Shown here piece by piece: positions 31,437-39,222 of a stretch of 64,000 nucleotides of DNA (the first letter of the stretch is position 1; every line of letters begins with the position of its first letter). Position numbers and translations under genes: made by a program. The stretch comes from Anaerolineales bacterium (GTDB lineage: Bacteria; Chloroflexota; Anaerolineae; Anaerolineales; Villigracilaceae): contig JAHDWB010000001.1 of NCBI GenBank assembly GCA_023382595.1, positions 744,001-808,000 on the forward strand. Direction: 5' to 3'. Under the pieces are notes generated by a model. The model had not been told where the DNA came from, did no database searches, and saw only the letters and a list, made by a program, of their open reading frames with translations.

Positions 31437-32362
31437 TTCGCGCCATCTTCCACGCCGCCACCCTTCCGCATGCAACTGCGCCGTATAACGTGCTGCATTT
31501 GAAAGTTTACTATCCCGCCGCGCCAACGAATAGCGACGCGGAACGGATGACGGGCGTCATTCCCGCAGATAAAACGTCCGCGCCGATGCCTGTGGTGATT
31601 TTCTTCAACGGCATCAATGTGGGCATTGAGAGTTATCACTGGCTGGCGGTGAAACTGGCGGAAGCGAATATCGTCACGGTGATGTACACCCATGTAGCAG
31701 AGACGTTGCCCGGCGTGATCGGGCTGACACCTGCGATTGATCTATCGAAAGTAAAACCTGATACATACGGAAGCGGCGCAACCTGCCCTGCCATTCAACC
31801 GATCCTTGATTCGCTGGCACAGTTGAATAATGATGAGAAGAGTCCGTTGCACAATGCGATGGATTTGAATCACATCATCCTTGGCGGACATTCCGCAGGC
31901 GGGACGGTGGCATTGCAGAACGGTCAGTTCTTCGAGCAGGTGAAGGCTGTCTTTTCGTATGCGGGGCATACGATGGCATCCACGATGTTGGGATTTGCGC
32001 CGAACACTGTTTTGAATGTAGGCGGCAAAGCGGTGATGCTGATGCGCGGCGATCGGGATGGCGTGATTGCGGCGAGCCGAGTCCGCTATGGGGTGGAAGG
32101 GCAGAGTCAAGACCCGGTGGAGAAAACGTTCGATGAAGCGTGCCAACCGTCGGCGGGGGAAGAGGCGCGGGACGTCCTCTTGCAGGGCGCGAATCATTTT
32201 TCCATCGCGCATCCGCTGGACGAGACGACGGGTCGCTTCTTCCTGGATCAAGAAATGACAAGACCCGCCGAAGAGATACGGAATCAGATCGCGGGGCTTG
32301 TGTTGGCGTTCATCAAGAAATTGGAATTACGGGCAGAGCACTCTGTCATTCGTAAAAAATAA
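31433..32362 (+). CDS. Chlorophyllase-like alpha/beta hydrolase
   Basis: 309 residues, ATGA overlap with the preceding gene. MPVVIFFNGINVGIESYHW followed by LAVKLAEANIVTVMYTHV is the first part of an alpha/beta hydrolase without a cap domain. Nucleophile elbow LGGHSAGGTVAL has Ser154 in GHSxGG, the form found in chlorophyllases (GHSRGG). LMRGDRDG carries a possible acid residue and LLQGANHFSIAHPLD the histidine, and the C-terminus EIRNQIAGLVLAFIKK also recalls chlorophyllases. Chlorophyllase removes phytol from chlorophyll. A dienelactone-hydrolase or lipase relative is the alternative. The Rieske oxygenase gene follows after 11 bases. Confidence 0.55.
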   Translation: MIRAIFHAATLPHATAPYNVLHLKVYYPAAPTNSDAERMTGVIPADKTSAPMPVVIFFNGINVGIESYHWLAVKLAEANIVTVMYTHVAETLPGVIGLTPAIDLSKVKPDTYGSGATCPAIQPILDSLAQLNNDEKSPLHNAMDLNHIILGGHSAGGTVALQNGQFFEQVKAVFSYAGHTMASTMLGFAPNTVLNVGGKAVMLMRGDRDGVIAASRVRYGVEGQSQDPVEKTFDEACQPSAGEEARDVLLQGANHFSIAHPLDETTGRFFLDQEMTRPAEEIRNQIAGLVLAFIKKLELRAEHSVIRKK

Positions 32363-32373
32363 AGGAGAGAAAT

Positions 32374-33507
32374 ATGCTGAAGAATTTTTGGTGGCCCCTG
32401 GAATTTTCGCACGTGATCAAAGACAAGCCGATGCGCGTGACGGCGCTGGAGCAGGAGTTTGTGTTGTATCGCACGCCCGATGGCGCAGCGCATGTGTTGA
32501 GTGATCTGTGTGTGCATCGCGGCGGGGCGCTTTCGGATGGCTGGATGGAAGGCGATTGTATTGTGTGTCCGTATCATGGCTGGGAATATAAATCGGATGG
32601 TTCGTGTGTGAAGATTCCAGCGCACCCCGACTTGCCTGTGCCGAAAAAGGCGCGCGTTGATTCATATCCGACTGTCGAAAAGTATGGATACATCTGGGCG
32701 TTCCTCGGTGACTTGCCCGAAGCCGAACGACCTGTATTACCCGACCTGCCGTATTTCGATGATCCGAATTTCAAAGTGGTGCGCGGTACATTCGAGTGGC
32801 CCGTCTATTATGAACGTGCGCTCGAAAATAGTTTGGACGCGGCGCACGCGCCCTTCGTGCATGGCGGCGCGTTTGGCAACCGCGAAGAGCCTGCCATCCC
32901 CGATTATGAAACCACGCATCATCCGTTGGGTGCGGAGATGGTCGTAACGCTCAAGCCGAAGCGCAAGAACATCCCTGGTTTGTGGAAGCGTTTGTATAAA
33001 GAAGAAGCCGAGCCAAAAGGTGTGCGCACCCGCGCCGCGTTCTGGATGCCGTGTATGACCCTACTTGAAGTGGAATTGCCGATGGGCTTGATGATCCTGT
33101 TCAACTTCCATGTGCCTGTGAATGAGTTCAAGACCATCACCAAGTGGACGCAGCTGCGCACGTTCTTCAAAGGCAACTGGGCAGACGGCGATGCGCTCAA
33201 GCGTGTGCTGAAGATATTCAATCAAGATTATCCGATCGTGCTCGCGCAGCGCCCCGAACTTCTACCTTACGACATCGGCGCGGAACTTTCAGTGAAGAGC
33301 GATGGCATTCAAATTGCCTACCGCAAGATGCGCAAAAAGTACATCGATATGGGCTGGCAGATCGACGTGCATCGCATCAAAAAAGAATACGGTCGCCAAC
33401 ATGCGGTGGTCATCCCATCGCCTGCTCGCAAGGAAGTGCCCGAACTCGCCAAGGCATGGGTGTTGAACGAAGTGCCGACCACGCAAGTCAAACCGTCTGA
33501 TGATTAG
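32374..33507 (+). CDS. Rieske non-heme iron oxygenase, pheophorbide a oxygenase/vanillate demethylase type
   Basis: 377 residues behind AAAGGAGAG. Rieske cluster ligands Cys46-His48 (DLCVHRGGAL) and Cys65-His68 (CPYHGWEY). Mononuclear iron site ENSLDAAHAPFVH with Asp155, His158 and His163. The C-terminal block IVLAQRPELLPYD followed by AYRKMRKKY is typical of the PaO-like group of single-component alpha subunits. Plant PaO opens the pheophorbide macrocycle; this protein lacks the C-terminal membrane helices of the plant enzyme. The electron donor is not encoded next to it. The RCCR-like gene follows 99 bases later. Confidence 0.9.
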   Translation: MLKNFWWPLEFSHVIKDKPMRVTALEQEFVLYRTPDGAAHVLSDLCVHRGGALSDGWMEGDCIVCPYHGWEYKSDGSCVKIPAHPDLPVPKKARVDSYPTVEKYGYIWAFLGDLPEAERPVLPDLPYFDDPNFKVVRGTFEWPVYYERALENSLDAAHAPFVHGGAFGNREEPAIPDYETTHHPLGAEMVVTLKPKRKNIPGLWKRLYKEEAEPKGVRTRAAFWMPCMTLLEVELPMGLMILFNFHVPVNEFKTITKWTQLRTFFKGNWADGDALKRVLKIFNQDYPIVLAQRPELLPYDIGAELSVKSDGIQIAYRKMRKKYIDMGWQIDVHRIKKEYGRQHAVVIPSPARKEVPELAKAWVLNEVPTTQVKPSDD

Positions 33508-33606
33508 GTTTCTTTCCTCTTTCTTCTTTCGTGAAGATGTAAGAAAGATGAAAGACATTTGCACCGCACGCAAGTGCAGGTGAGAAGGATTTGGATTGGA
33601 GAACTC

Positions 33607-34329
33607 ATGTCTTTACCGCAACAACTTTCGCTTGGCACTTTAGATAAGATAAAAACCCGCTTCGGACTCAGGGAGATCGGGTCGCCATACCTGAGCCTTT
33701 CCTCACCGATGAGCCCTGCTCCCGTCGGCTCGCTCCGTTTGTTCAGCGGAGAGAAGGTGCATAAGATGGTTTATATCGGCTTGGTCGTTCCGCCCATTGG
33801 GCTGGACTCGCACATGATCTTTGCCTTCACCAAGCCTGAGAGCCACATCCCACACTTCACACTGGACTCGGTCATGGCAGGTCCGCACTTTGCTTTTCAT
33901 CTTGACTTGATTCCACGCGCAGATTTGGGCGCGAACCTCAAATACATGAATGCCGTGTTCGATAACTTGACTCCTATCTTCGATGAAGCCAAAAAAATCG
34001 AAGGTCTCACCGCCGCGCAACTCGGACCCAAGCAATATGCCCTCATGTCCCCGTGGATGCTGGCGTATCGCGCAAGCGAATCCGCGTTTGAGCAGATTCA
34101 AACTCCCGTGAACGGGTATCTCGATCATTGGTTCAACCTCGTCGAGAATGGTGTCCCTGCGGAGGCTGTCCCTGCTGGCGATTTCGCCATCCGCGACCAA
34201 CTCAACCGCAACGCCATCTTCGACCCCGAAGTGGACAAAGTCTGGGCGCAGGTGGAACGTCTCGTTGGAGCAGAAACAGGCGCGAAGTTGCGCGATATTT
34301 TGAAGAATCAGGAAGTGGAGACTGCATGA
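33607..34329 (+). CDS. Red chlorophyll catabolite reductase / bilin reductase-like protein
   Basis: 240 residues from ATG 33607 (GGAG upstream). Residues 74-113 match, as I recall it, the best conserved block of plant RCCR: IPHFTLDSVMAGP then FHLDLIPRADLGANLKYM, compared with the RCCR pattern P-x-F-x-x-E-x-x-x-x-x-P...D-L-x-P-R-x-D-L-x-x-x-x-x-Y-L. Where RCCR has its active-site Glu this protein has Asp87. RCCR belongs to ferredoxin-dependent bilin reductases and reduces the opened tetrapyrrole. The gene overlaps the calycin-like gene after it by four bases. If the match is wrong, the protein is simply of unknown family. Confidence 0.55.
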   Translation: MSLPQQLSLGTLDKIKTRFGLREIGSPYLSLSSPMSPAPVGSLRLFSGEKVHKMVYIGLVVPPIGLDSHMIFAFTKPESHIPHFTLDSVMAGPHFAFHLDLIPRADLGANLKYMNAVFDNLTPIFDEAKKIEGLTAAQLGPKQYALMSPWMLAYRASESAFEQIQTPVNGYLDHWFNLVENGVPAEAVPAGDFAIRDQLNRNAIFDPEVDKVWAQVERLVGAETGAKLRDILKNQEVETA

Positions 34330-35276
34330 CCCACACCCAACAACCCTCCAACTGGCAGAAATCCATCGAAGGTGAATGGCACGGGCTGCCGTCCATTTTC
34401 GATACCGAAGGCAATCACATCGGCTACAACAAGGTTTATCGCTCGTCGGTCTTTGACAAGGAAAAAGGCGCAACCACGTATTACATGAACACGCACTTGC
34501 AGGATGCGACAGGTCCGCTGGTGGGGCGGTTCGAAGTCTCAGACATCTTCGCGTTTGGCGTGATTGATTCAGACAAAGACCGCATTTATTTGGGACCTGA
34601 TTTCATCGGTGCAGGCCATCCGTATGGGACGCTGGTGGATGCACATTACTACTCCCCTGGCTGGACGGGCGACCTGCGCACGATGGTTCACATCCTGCCT
34701 GATATGCAGACGCAAGTCTATTCGTCACTGATTTACGATGGACCGAAGATTTGCACGGTATTCAACGGCATTTACAAAGTAGCGTTTGATTATCACGAGA
34801 ACCCCGAAACCAAATCCCACATTGATGCTTTTTGCGAGACTGAGCGAGTCAACGGGCGCAACCCGCACATTTTGCCGTCGAAGAAGTCTGGTTCATGGAC
34901 AGGTGAAATGCTGGTTTACGGTGCCGATCAGGAAAAACTGGGTGTGAATCAAGTCCACATTGATTACAAACCGCTTGACCTGCTCCGCGCTGAGATGGAT
35001 ATTTCAGTCAGCGGTGTGTTCGAGAAGAAATACAAATTCAACCGCTATCGCAATGGCAATCGTCACTTCTTTGAAGGTCCCGACCTGTTCGGTAACAGTT
35101 TCGGCTACGGGCGGGCGTTGTATACATCGCAGCATTTTTATGGCGAGTCGCTAAAAGTCAAGGGACGCGAGTTCATCATTGATGACAACTTCACTATGAG
35201 CGTCGTCTGGCAATTCTTCAAGTCGGACAAGATGCAGTATACGACGTTTGGAGTTCTCAACTGGACAGAAGCATGA
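34326..35276 (+). CDS. Two-domain calycin-like protein (paralogue 4)
   Basis: 316 residues from ATG 34326, overlapping the RCCR-like stop. Two halves open SIEGEWHGLPSIFDTEGNHIG (~18-38) and KKSGSWTGEMLVYGADQEKLG (~184-204), the clearest examples of the repeated pattern. The rest is beta-rich with many aromatic residues (YMNTHLQDATG; GNRHFFEGPDLFGNSFGYG). Translational coupling on both sides, to the RCCR-like gene and the SDR, argues for a direct role in the same reaction series, perhaps holding the tetrapyrrole intermediate. Confidence 0.62.
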   Translation: MTHTQQPSNWQKSIEGEWHGLPSIFDTEGNHIGYNKVYRSSVFDKEKGATTYYMNTHLQDATGPLVGRFEVSDIFAFGVIDSDKDRIYLGPDFIGAGHPYGTLVDAHYYSPGWTGDLRTMVHILPDMQTQVYSSLIYDGPKICTVFNGIYKVAFDYHENPETKSHIDAFCETERVNGRNPHILPSKKSGSWTGEMLVYGADQEKLGVNQVHIDYKPLDLLRAEMDISVSGVFEKKYKFNRYRNGNRHFFEGPDLFGNSFGYGRALYTSQHFYGESLKVKGREFIIDDNFTMSVVWQFFKSDKMQYTTFGVLNWTEA

Positions 35277-36055
35277 GTAAGGTTATTGTCATTACTGGTT
35301 CTACTAAAGGCATCGGCTACGGACTCGCCGAAGAATTTCTCAAACGCGGACACAATGTTATCGTCAGCGGGCGGAATCAGGAACGGCTTGATAAGGCTGT
35401 TTCGGCGCTTGCCGCAAACTACAAGAATGTCGCTGGCTGTTTGTGTGATGTAACCAAATACGACGATAACGAAAAGCTCTTTGCCTTTGCCAAAGAGAAA
35501 TTCGGGCGTGTGGATATTTGGGTCAATAACGCAGGTGTTGCGCATCCAATGACGAACGTCTGGGAATTGCCGTTGGATGTGATTCGAGATTCGGTCAATG
35601 CCAATGTGTATGGATCGATCTACGGTTCGCGCGCAGCCATCAAAGGGATGCTGGAACAGGGCGGCGGGTGGATCTATAACCTTGAAGGCTTCGGCTCAAG
35701 CGGACGTACCATGGCTGGTCTCTCCGTCTACGGCATGACCAAAGCCGCGGCGGCGTTTTTTGGTAAATCATTGGCAAAAGAAGTGGTGAACACGCCTGTA
35801 AAAGTAGCAACGATTCAACCTGGTATGGTCATCACCGATATGGTCACGGGTCAATACAAAACGCCCGAAGAGTTGGAGAAGGTCAAGCCGATCTTCAATA
35901 TCATTGCAAACCGTCTCAATGATGTTGTGCCATGGATCGCTGACCAGATACTTGCCAACCAAAAGAATGGCGCATTACTTCAATTCCAGCCACGCTGGAA
36001 GTTGATGCTGAGATTTTTAACCGCGCCGTTTGTGAAACGCAATGTCTTCGATTAG
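35273..36055 (+). CDS. Short-chain dehydrogenase resembling NYC1/NOL chlorophyll b reductases
   Basis: 260 residues. Classical SDR motifs: VITGSTKGIGYGLAEEFL (cofactor loop 8-15), CDV at 58-60, WVNNAG at 84-88, catalytic Ser143, and Tyr153-x3-Lys157 (SVYGMTK). Beyond general SDR features, DIWVNNAG, IYNLEGFGSSG, QPGMVITDM and IFNIIANRL resemble, from memory, NIWINNAG, IFNMDGAGSGG, SPGMVLTEL and MFNIICEL of NYC1/NOL. Those plant enzymes reduce the C7-formyl of chlorophyll b. Cofactor is probably NADPH, since the second strand ends in SGRN without an acidic residue. Confidence 0.7.
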   Translation: MSKVIVITGSTKGIGYGLAEEFLKRGHNVIVSGRNQERLDKAVSALAANYKNVAGCLCDVTKYDDNEKLFAFAKEKFGRVDIWVNNAGVAHPMTNVWELPLDVIRDSVNANVYGSIYGSRAAIKGMLEQGGGWIYNLEGFGSSGRTMAGLSVYGMTKAAAAFFGKSLAKEVVNTPVKVATIQPGMVITDMVTGQYKTPEELEKVKPIFNIIANRLNDVVPWIADQILANQKNGALLQFQPRWKLMLRFLTAPFVKRNVFD

Positions 36056-36064
36056 GAATTATTC

Positions 36065-37447
36065 ATGACCTTTGACCCCAACGATTTCAAACGCGCCATG
36101 GGACAGTTCGCTTCGGGTGTGACGGTGGTCACATCCAAGCATGGCGAGACGCCCATTGGTATCACCGCGAGTTCGTTCACCAGCTTGAGCCTTGACCCGC
36201 CGTTGGTGTTGGTATCGCTTAATAAAAAATTATTTACACATAACGTCATCGCCGAGAGCGGATACTTTGCCGTGAATGTTTTGTCGGCGCGCCAGCTTGA
36301 GATCGGGATGCGTTTTGCAGGCATGAAGCCTGAGATCAAAGATCGCTTTGCGGGGCTGAAGACTCACACGGCAGTGACGGGAAGTCCGCTGCTGCCTGAT
36401 TCGCTAGCGTGGGTTGATTGCACCGTCTGGGCGATGTATGACGGCGGCGACCACACCATCTTTGTGGGCGAGGTCAAGGACTTGTCTGTGTCAGAGTTGG
36501 ACATGCCCCTTCTTTACCACAACAGGCTCTGGCGTAGGAGCGAAGCGCTTCAAATCCCAACGGTGCCGATGGAAGTTAATTTGGTGGAAGTCGGCTTGCG
36601 GGATGGAATCCAGCGTGAGGAGAAATTCATCCCGACCGATATGAAGGTGGAATACGCCTCTCTCTTAGCCGACGCTGGACTCAAAAATATCCAAGCCTCT
36701 TCCTTCGTTCATCCAAAGATCGTGCCGCAGATGGCGGACGCTGAAGAAGTGTTTGCGCGGCTGCCCAAGCGTGATGATGTGACCTTTAGCGCGTTGGTGC
36801 TGAACATGAAAGGCGTGGAGCGTGCGATCTCCGCGGGCGTGAAGCAGTTGGAGATGGGCGTGCCTGCCAGTGAAACGCTCGCGAAGAAAAATGCCAACAC
36901 GACCGTTGAAGAGGGAATCGCCGAAACTGCCGAGATGGTGAAGATGGCGCGTGAGCATGGCGTGAAAGTGCGCGTCGGTGTGCAGGTGGCGTTCGGTTGT
37001 GCGTATGAAGGCAAGATCGAACAGGCAAAGGTCGTTTCGATGGCACGTCGATTCTTGGCGATGGGTATTGATGAACTCTCGCTAGCGGACTCGGCTGGAC
37101 TTGGTAACCCGCAATTGATTCGACGCATTGTGCAAGAGGTTCTGCCGCTGGCGGGAAATGTGCCTGTAGTTCTGCATTTGCACGACACGCGCGGACAAGG
37201 CTTGGCGAATTTGCTGTCCGCATTGAAATCAGGTGTGACAATGTTCGATACATCGTTCGGCGGACTCGGCGGTTGTCCATTCATTCAGACAGCGAAAGGC
37301 AATGTCGCTACGGAAGATACCGCGAATATGCTGCACGAAATGGGCATTCAAACGGGTGTGGACTTGAAGAAAGTCGGCGCACTGTCACGACGTATGGAAG
37401 AATTTTTGGGCAAGGAATTGCCTGCGAAGATGCATAAGTTGACCTGA
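36065..37447 (+). CDS. Fusion of flavin reductase-like domain and HMG-CoA-lyase-like domain
   Basis: 460 residues in one open frame. Residues 1-160 are a DIM6/NTAB flavin reductase domain (FKRAMGQFASGVTVVTSK; GITASSFTSLSLDPPLVLVS; CTVWAMYDGGDHTIFVGEV). Residues ~169-460 are a DRE-TIM metallolyase of HMG-CoA lyase type: VEVGLRDGIQREE, ASSFVHPKIVPQMADAEEVF, LHLHDTRGQG and GGLGGCPFIQTAKGN with the catalytic Cys. No second ribosome site is seen at the junction, so the fusion looks real. The first half could feed reduced flavin to the acyl-CoA-dehydrogenase-fold protein at 43192 or electrons to the Rieske enzyme; the second would cleave a 3-hydroxyacyl-CoA. Confidence 0.88.
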   Translation: MTFDPNDFKRAMGQFASGVTVVTSKHGETPIGITASSFTSLSLDPPLVLVSLNKKLFTHNVIAESGYFAVNVLSARQLEIGMRFAGMKPEIKDRFAGLKTHTAVTGSPLLPDSLAWVDCTVWAMYDGGDHTIFVGEVKDLSVSELDMPLLYHNRLWRRSEALQIPTVPMEVNLVEVGLRDGIQREEKFIPTDMKVEYASLLADAGLKNIQASSFVHPKIVPQMADAEEVFARLPKRDDVTFSALVLNMKGVERAISAGVKQLEMGVPASETLAKKNANTTVEEGIAETAEMVKMAREHGVKVRVGVQVAFGCAYEGKIEQAKVVSMARRFLAMGIDELSLADSAGLGNPQLIRRIVQEVLPLAGNVPVVLHLHDTRGQGLANLLSALKSGVTMFDTSFGGLGGCPFIQTAKGNVATEDTANMLHEMGIQTGVDLKKVGALSRRMEEFLGKELPAKMHKLT

Positions 37448-37516
37448 CGACAGACAATGGAAGACAGACGATAGTGACTATGGTCTATGGTCAATCGTCC
37501 ATCGTCGAAAAATACT

Positions 37517-38740
37517 ATGAACCAAACCATTTCCGAAAAAATCCTCTCCCAACACGCTGGCAAGCCTGTGAAAGCAGGCGATATTGCCATTGTGCGCGTG
37601 GATGGCGTGATGGCGACCGATGCGACCGCGCCGTTTGCGATCAAGGCGTTCCGTCAGATGGGTGGGAAGAAGTTATGGGATGTTGAGTGCGTGTCGCTGA
37701 TCATTGACCATGCTTCGCCCGCGCCGAACGAGACAGTTGCGAACCTGCATAAACTCATGCGCGATTTTTCAGCGGAGATGGGTTGCAGACTGTACGACAT
37801 CGGCGAAGGGATCTGTCATCAGTTGATGGTGGAGAATGCACACGTCAAACCAGGTGACCTCTTCCTCGGCGCGGACTCGCATACTCCCACCTATGGCGCG
37901 TTGAACGCTTTCGGGATCGGCGTTGGTTCGACGGACTTAGCCGCCACGATGCTGACGGGTAAGTCTTGGTTGAAGGTGCCGAAGACTATCAAGATCACAT
38001 TGAATGGCGAATTGAAAAAAGGCGTCACCGCCAAAGATTTGGTTTTGTTTTTGGTCAAACAACTCGGCGCGGAAGGTGCGAACTATCAAGCCATTGAATT
38101 CACAGGCGAGACGATCAAATCCATGACGCTTGCCAGCCGCATGGTTCTCGCCAATATGAGTTCCGAAATGGGCGCGAAGACAGGTTTGGTTGACCCAACG
38201 GGACTCGACCTTTGGTATCCCTTCGAGCCGACCTTCCCTGACTCAGATGCAGAATATGCGCGCGAACTGACGTTCGATGTTTCAAACCTCCGCCCTCAAA
38301 TTGCTAAACCACATTCACCTGAAAATGTCGTTTCGATTGACGAACTCAAAGGCACAAAAGTACATTACGCCTTTATCGGTTCCTGTACCAATACTCGGCT
38401 TGAAGATTTACACGCCGCGGCACACGTGCTGAAAGGCAAAAGACTTACCAGCACACGTCTCATCATTGCGCCCGCCTCCAAAAAAGTGTTCAACGATGCG
38501 CTCAAAGATGGCACGATCCAAATCCTCTCCGATGCCGGTGCGACCTTCATCACTTCGGGTTGTGGTCCCTGCGTGGGTTCACATCTAGGTGTGCCTGGCG
38601 ATGGGGAAGTAGTGATCTCATCCACGAACCGCAATTTTCAAGGACGCATGGGCAACCCGAAGGCGATGGTCTATCTCGGCTCGCCCGCGGTTGTGGCGGC
38701 GTCTGCGCTCGCAGGGGAGATTGTGGAGCCGACAAAATGA
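37517..38740 (+). CDS. Aconitase-family hydratase large subunit (LeuC/DmdA type)
   Basis: 407 residues from ATG 37517. Iron-sulfur ligands in FIGSCTNTRLEDL (~Cys289) and TSGCGPCVGSH (~Cys349 and Cys352). LGADSHTPTYGALNAFGIGVGSTD is the substrate-binding block. The size fits the small-type LeuC, homoaconitase or dimethylmaleate hydratase (DmdA) rather than true aconitase. With no other leucine genes nearby, a catabolic hydration of an alkyl-substituted maleate or malate is more likely than leucine synthesis. It overlaps its small subunit by four bases. Confidence 0.9.
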   Translation: MNQTISEKILSQHAGKPVKAGDIAIVRVDGVMATDATAPFAIKAFRQMGGKKLWDVECVSLIIDHASPAPNETVANLHKLMRDFSAEMGCRLYDIGEGICHQLMVENAHVKPGDLFLGADSHTPTYGALNAFGIGVGSTDLAATMLTGKSWLKVPKTIKITLNGELKKGVTAKDLVLFLVKQLGAEGANYQAIEFTGETIKSMTLASRMVLANMSSEMGAKTGLVDPTGLDLWYPFEPTFPDSDAEYARELTFDVSNLRPQIAKPHSPENVVSIDELKGTKVHYAFIGSCTNTRLEDLHAAAHVLKGKRLTSTRLIIAPASKKVFNDALKDGTIQILSDAGATFITSGCGPCVGSHLGVPGDGEVVISSTNRNFQGRMGNPKAMVYLGSPAVVAASALAGEIVEPTK

Positions 38741-39222
38741 CCACCGCTCACGTTTACGCAATCGACAACATCGACACCGACCGCATCATCCCGGGCAAAT
38801 ACACCAAGACCCTGGATATGTCCGCGTTGGCTTCGCATGTGCTCGAAGACCTCGACTCTGAGTTTTCAAAGAAGGTTCAGCAGGGTGACATCCTCGTGGC
38901 TGGAAATAACTTCGGCTGCGGTTCATCGCGCGAGCAGGCGCCGATCGCCCTCAAAGCCGCGGGTGTTTCGGTGGTGGTGGCGCGAACCTTCGCAAGAATT
39001 TTTTATCGCAACGCCATCAACATCGGTCTCCCCGTCATCGAAGTGGAACATCACAACATTCAATCAGGCGATTCCATCTCGGTTGACCTTGAGCATGGCG
39101 TCGTCACCAATCATACAAAGAACGAAACCTATCAAGCCACCAAAATGCCGCAGCAAATGATCGACATTCTCAACGCGGGCGGGTTGGTGAATTACCTTGT
39201 TCAGCATGGTGACTATGTCTAG
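38737..39222 (+). CDS. Aconitase-family hydratase small subunit (LeuD/DmdB type)
   Basis: 161 residues, ATGA overlap with the large subunit. Swivel-domain features: [37 protein letters not shown] and [16 protein letters not shown], as in LeuD, homoaconitase small subunits and DmdB. Forms the heterodimer that hydrates or dehydrates a branched dicarboxylate. Its end overlaps the second CoA-transferase gene, so product activation by CoA is the likely next step. Confidence 0.9.
   Translation: MTTAHVYAIDNIDTDRIIPGKYTKTLDMSALASHVLEDLDSEFSKKVQQGDILVAGNNFGCGSSREQAPIALKAAGVSVVVARTFARIFYRNAINIGLPVIEVEHHNIQSGDSISVDLEHGVVTNHTKNETYQATKMPQQMIDILNAGGLVNYLVQHGDYV

Noticed and set aside
37517-39222. Leucine biosynthesis leuCD
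   Set aside because: No leuA or leuB nearby, and the genes lie between catabolic lyase and CoA-transferase genes under a GntR operator; a catabolic hydratase is more likely.
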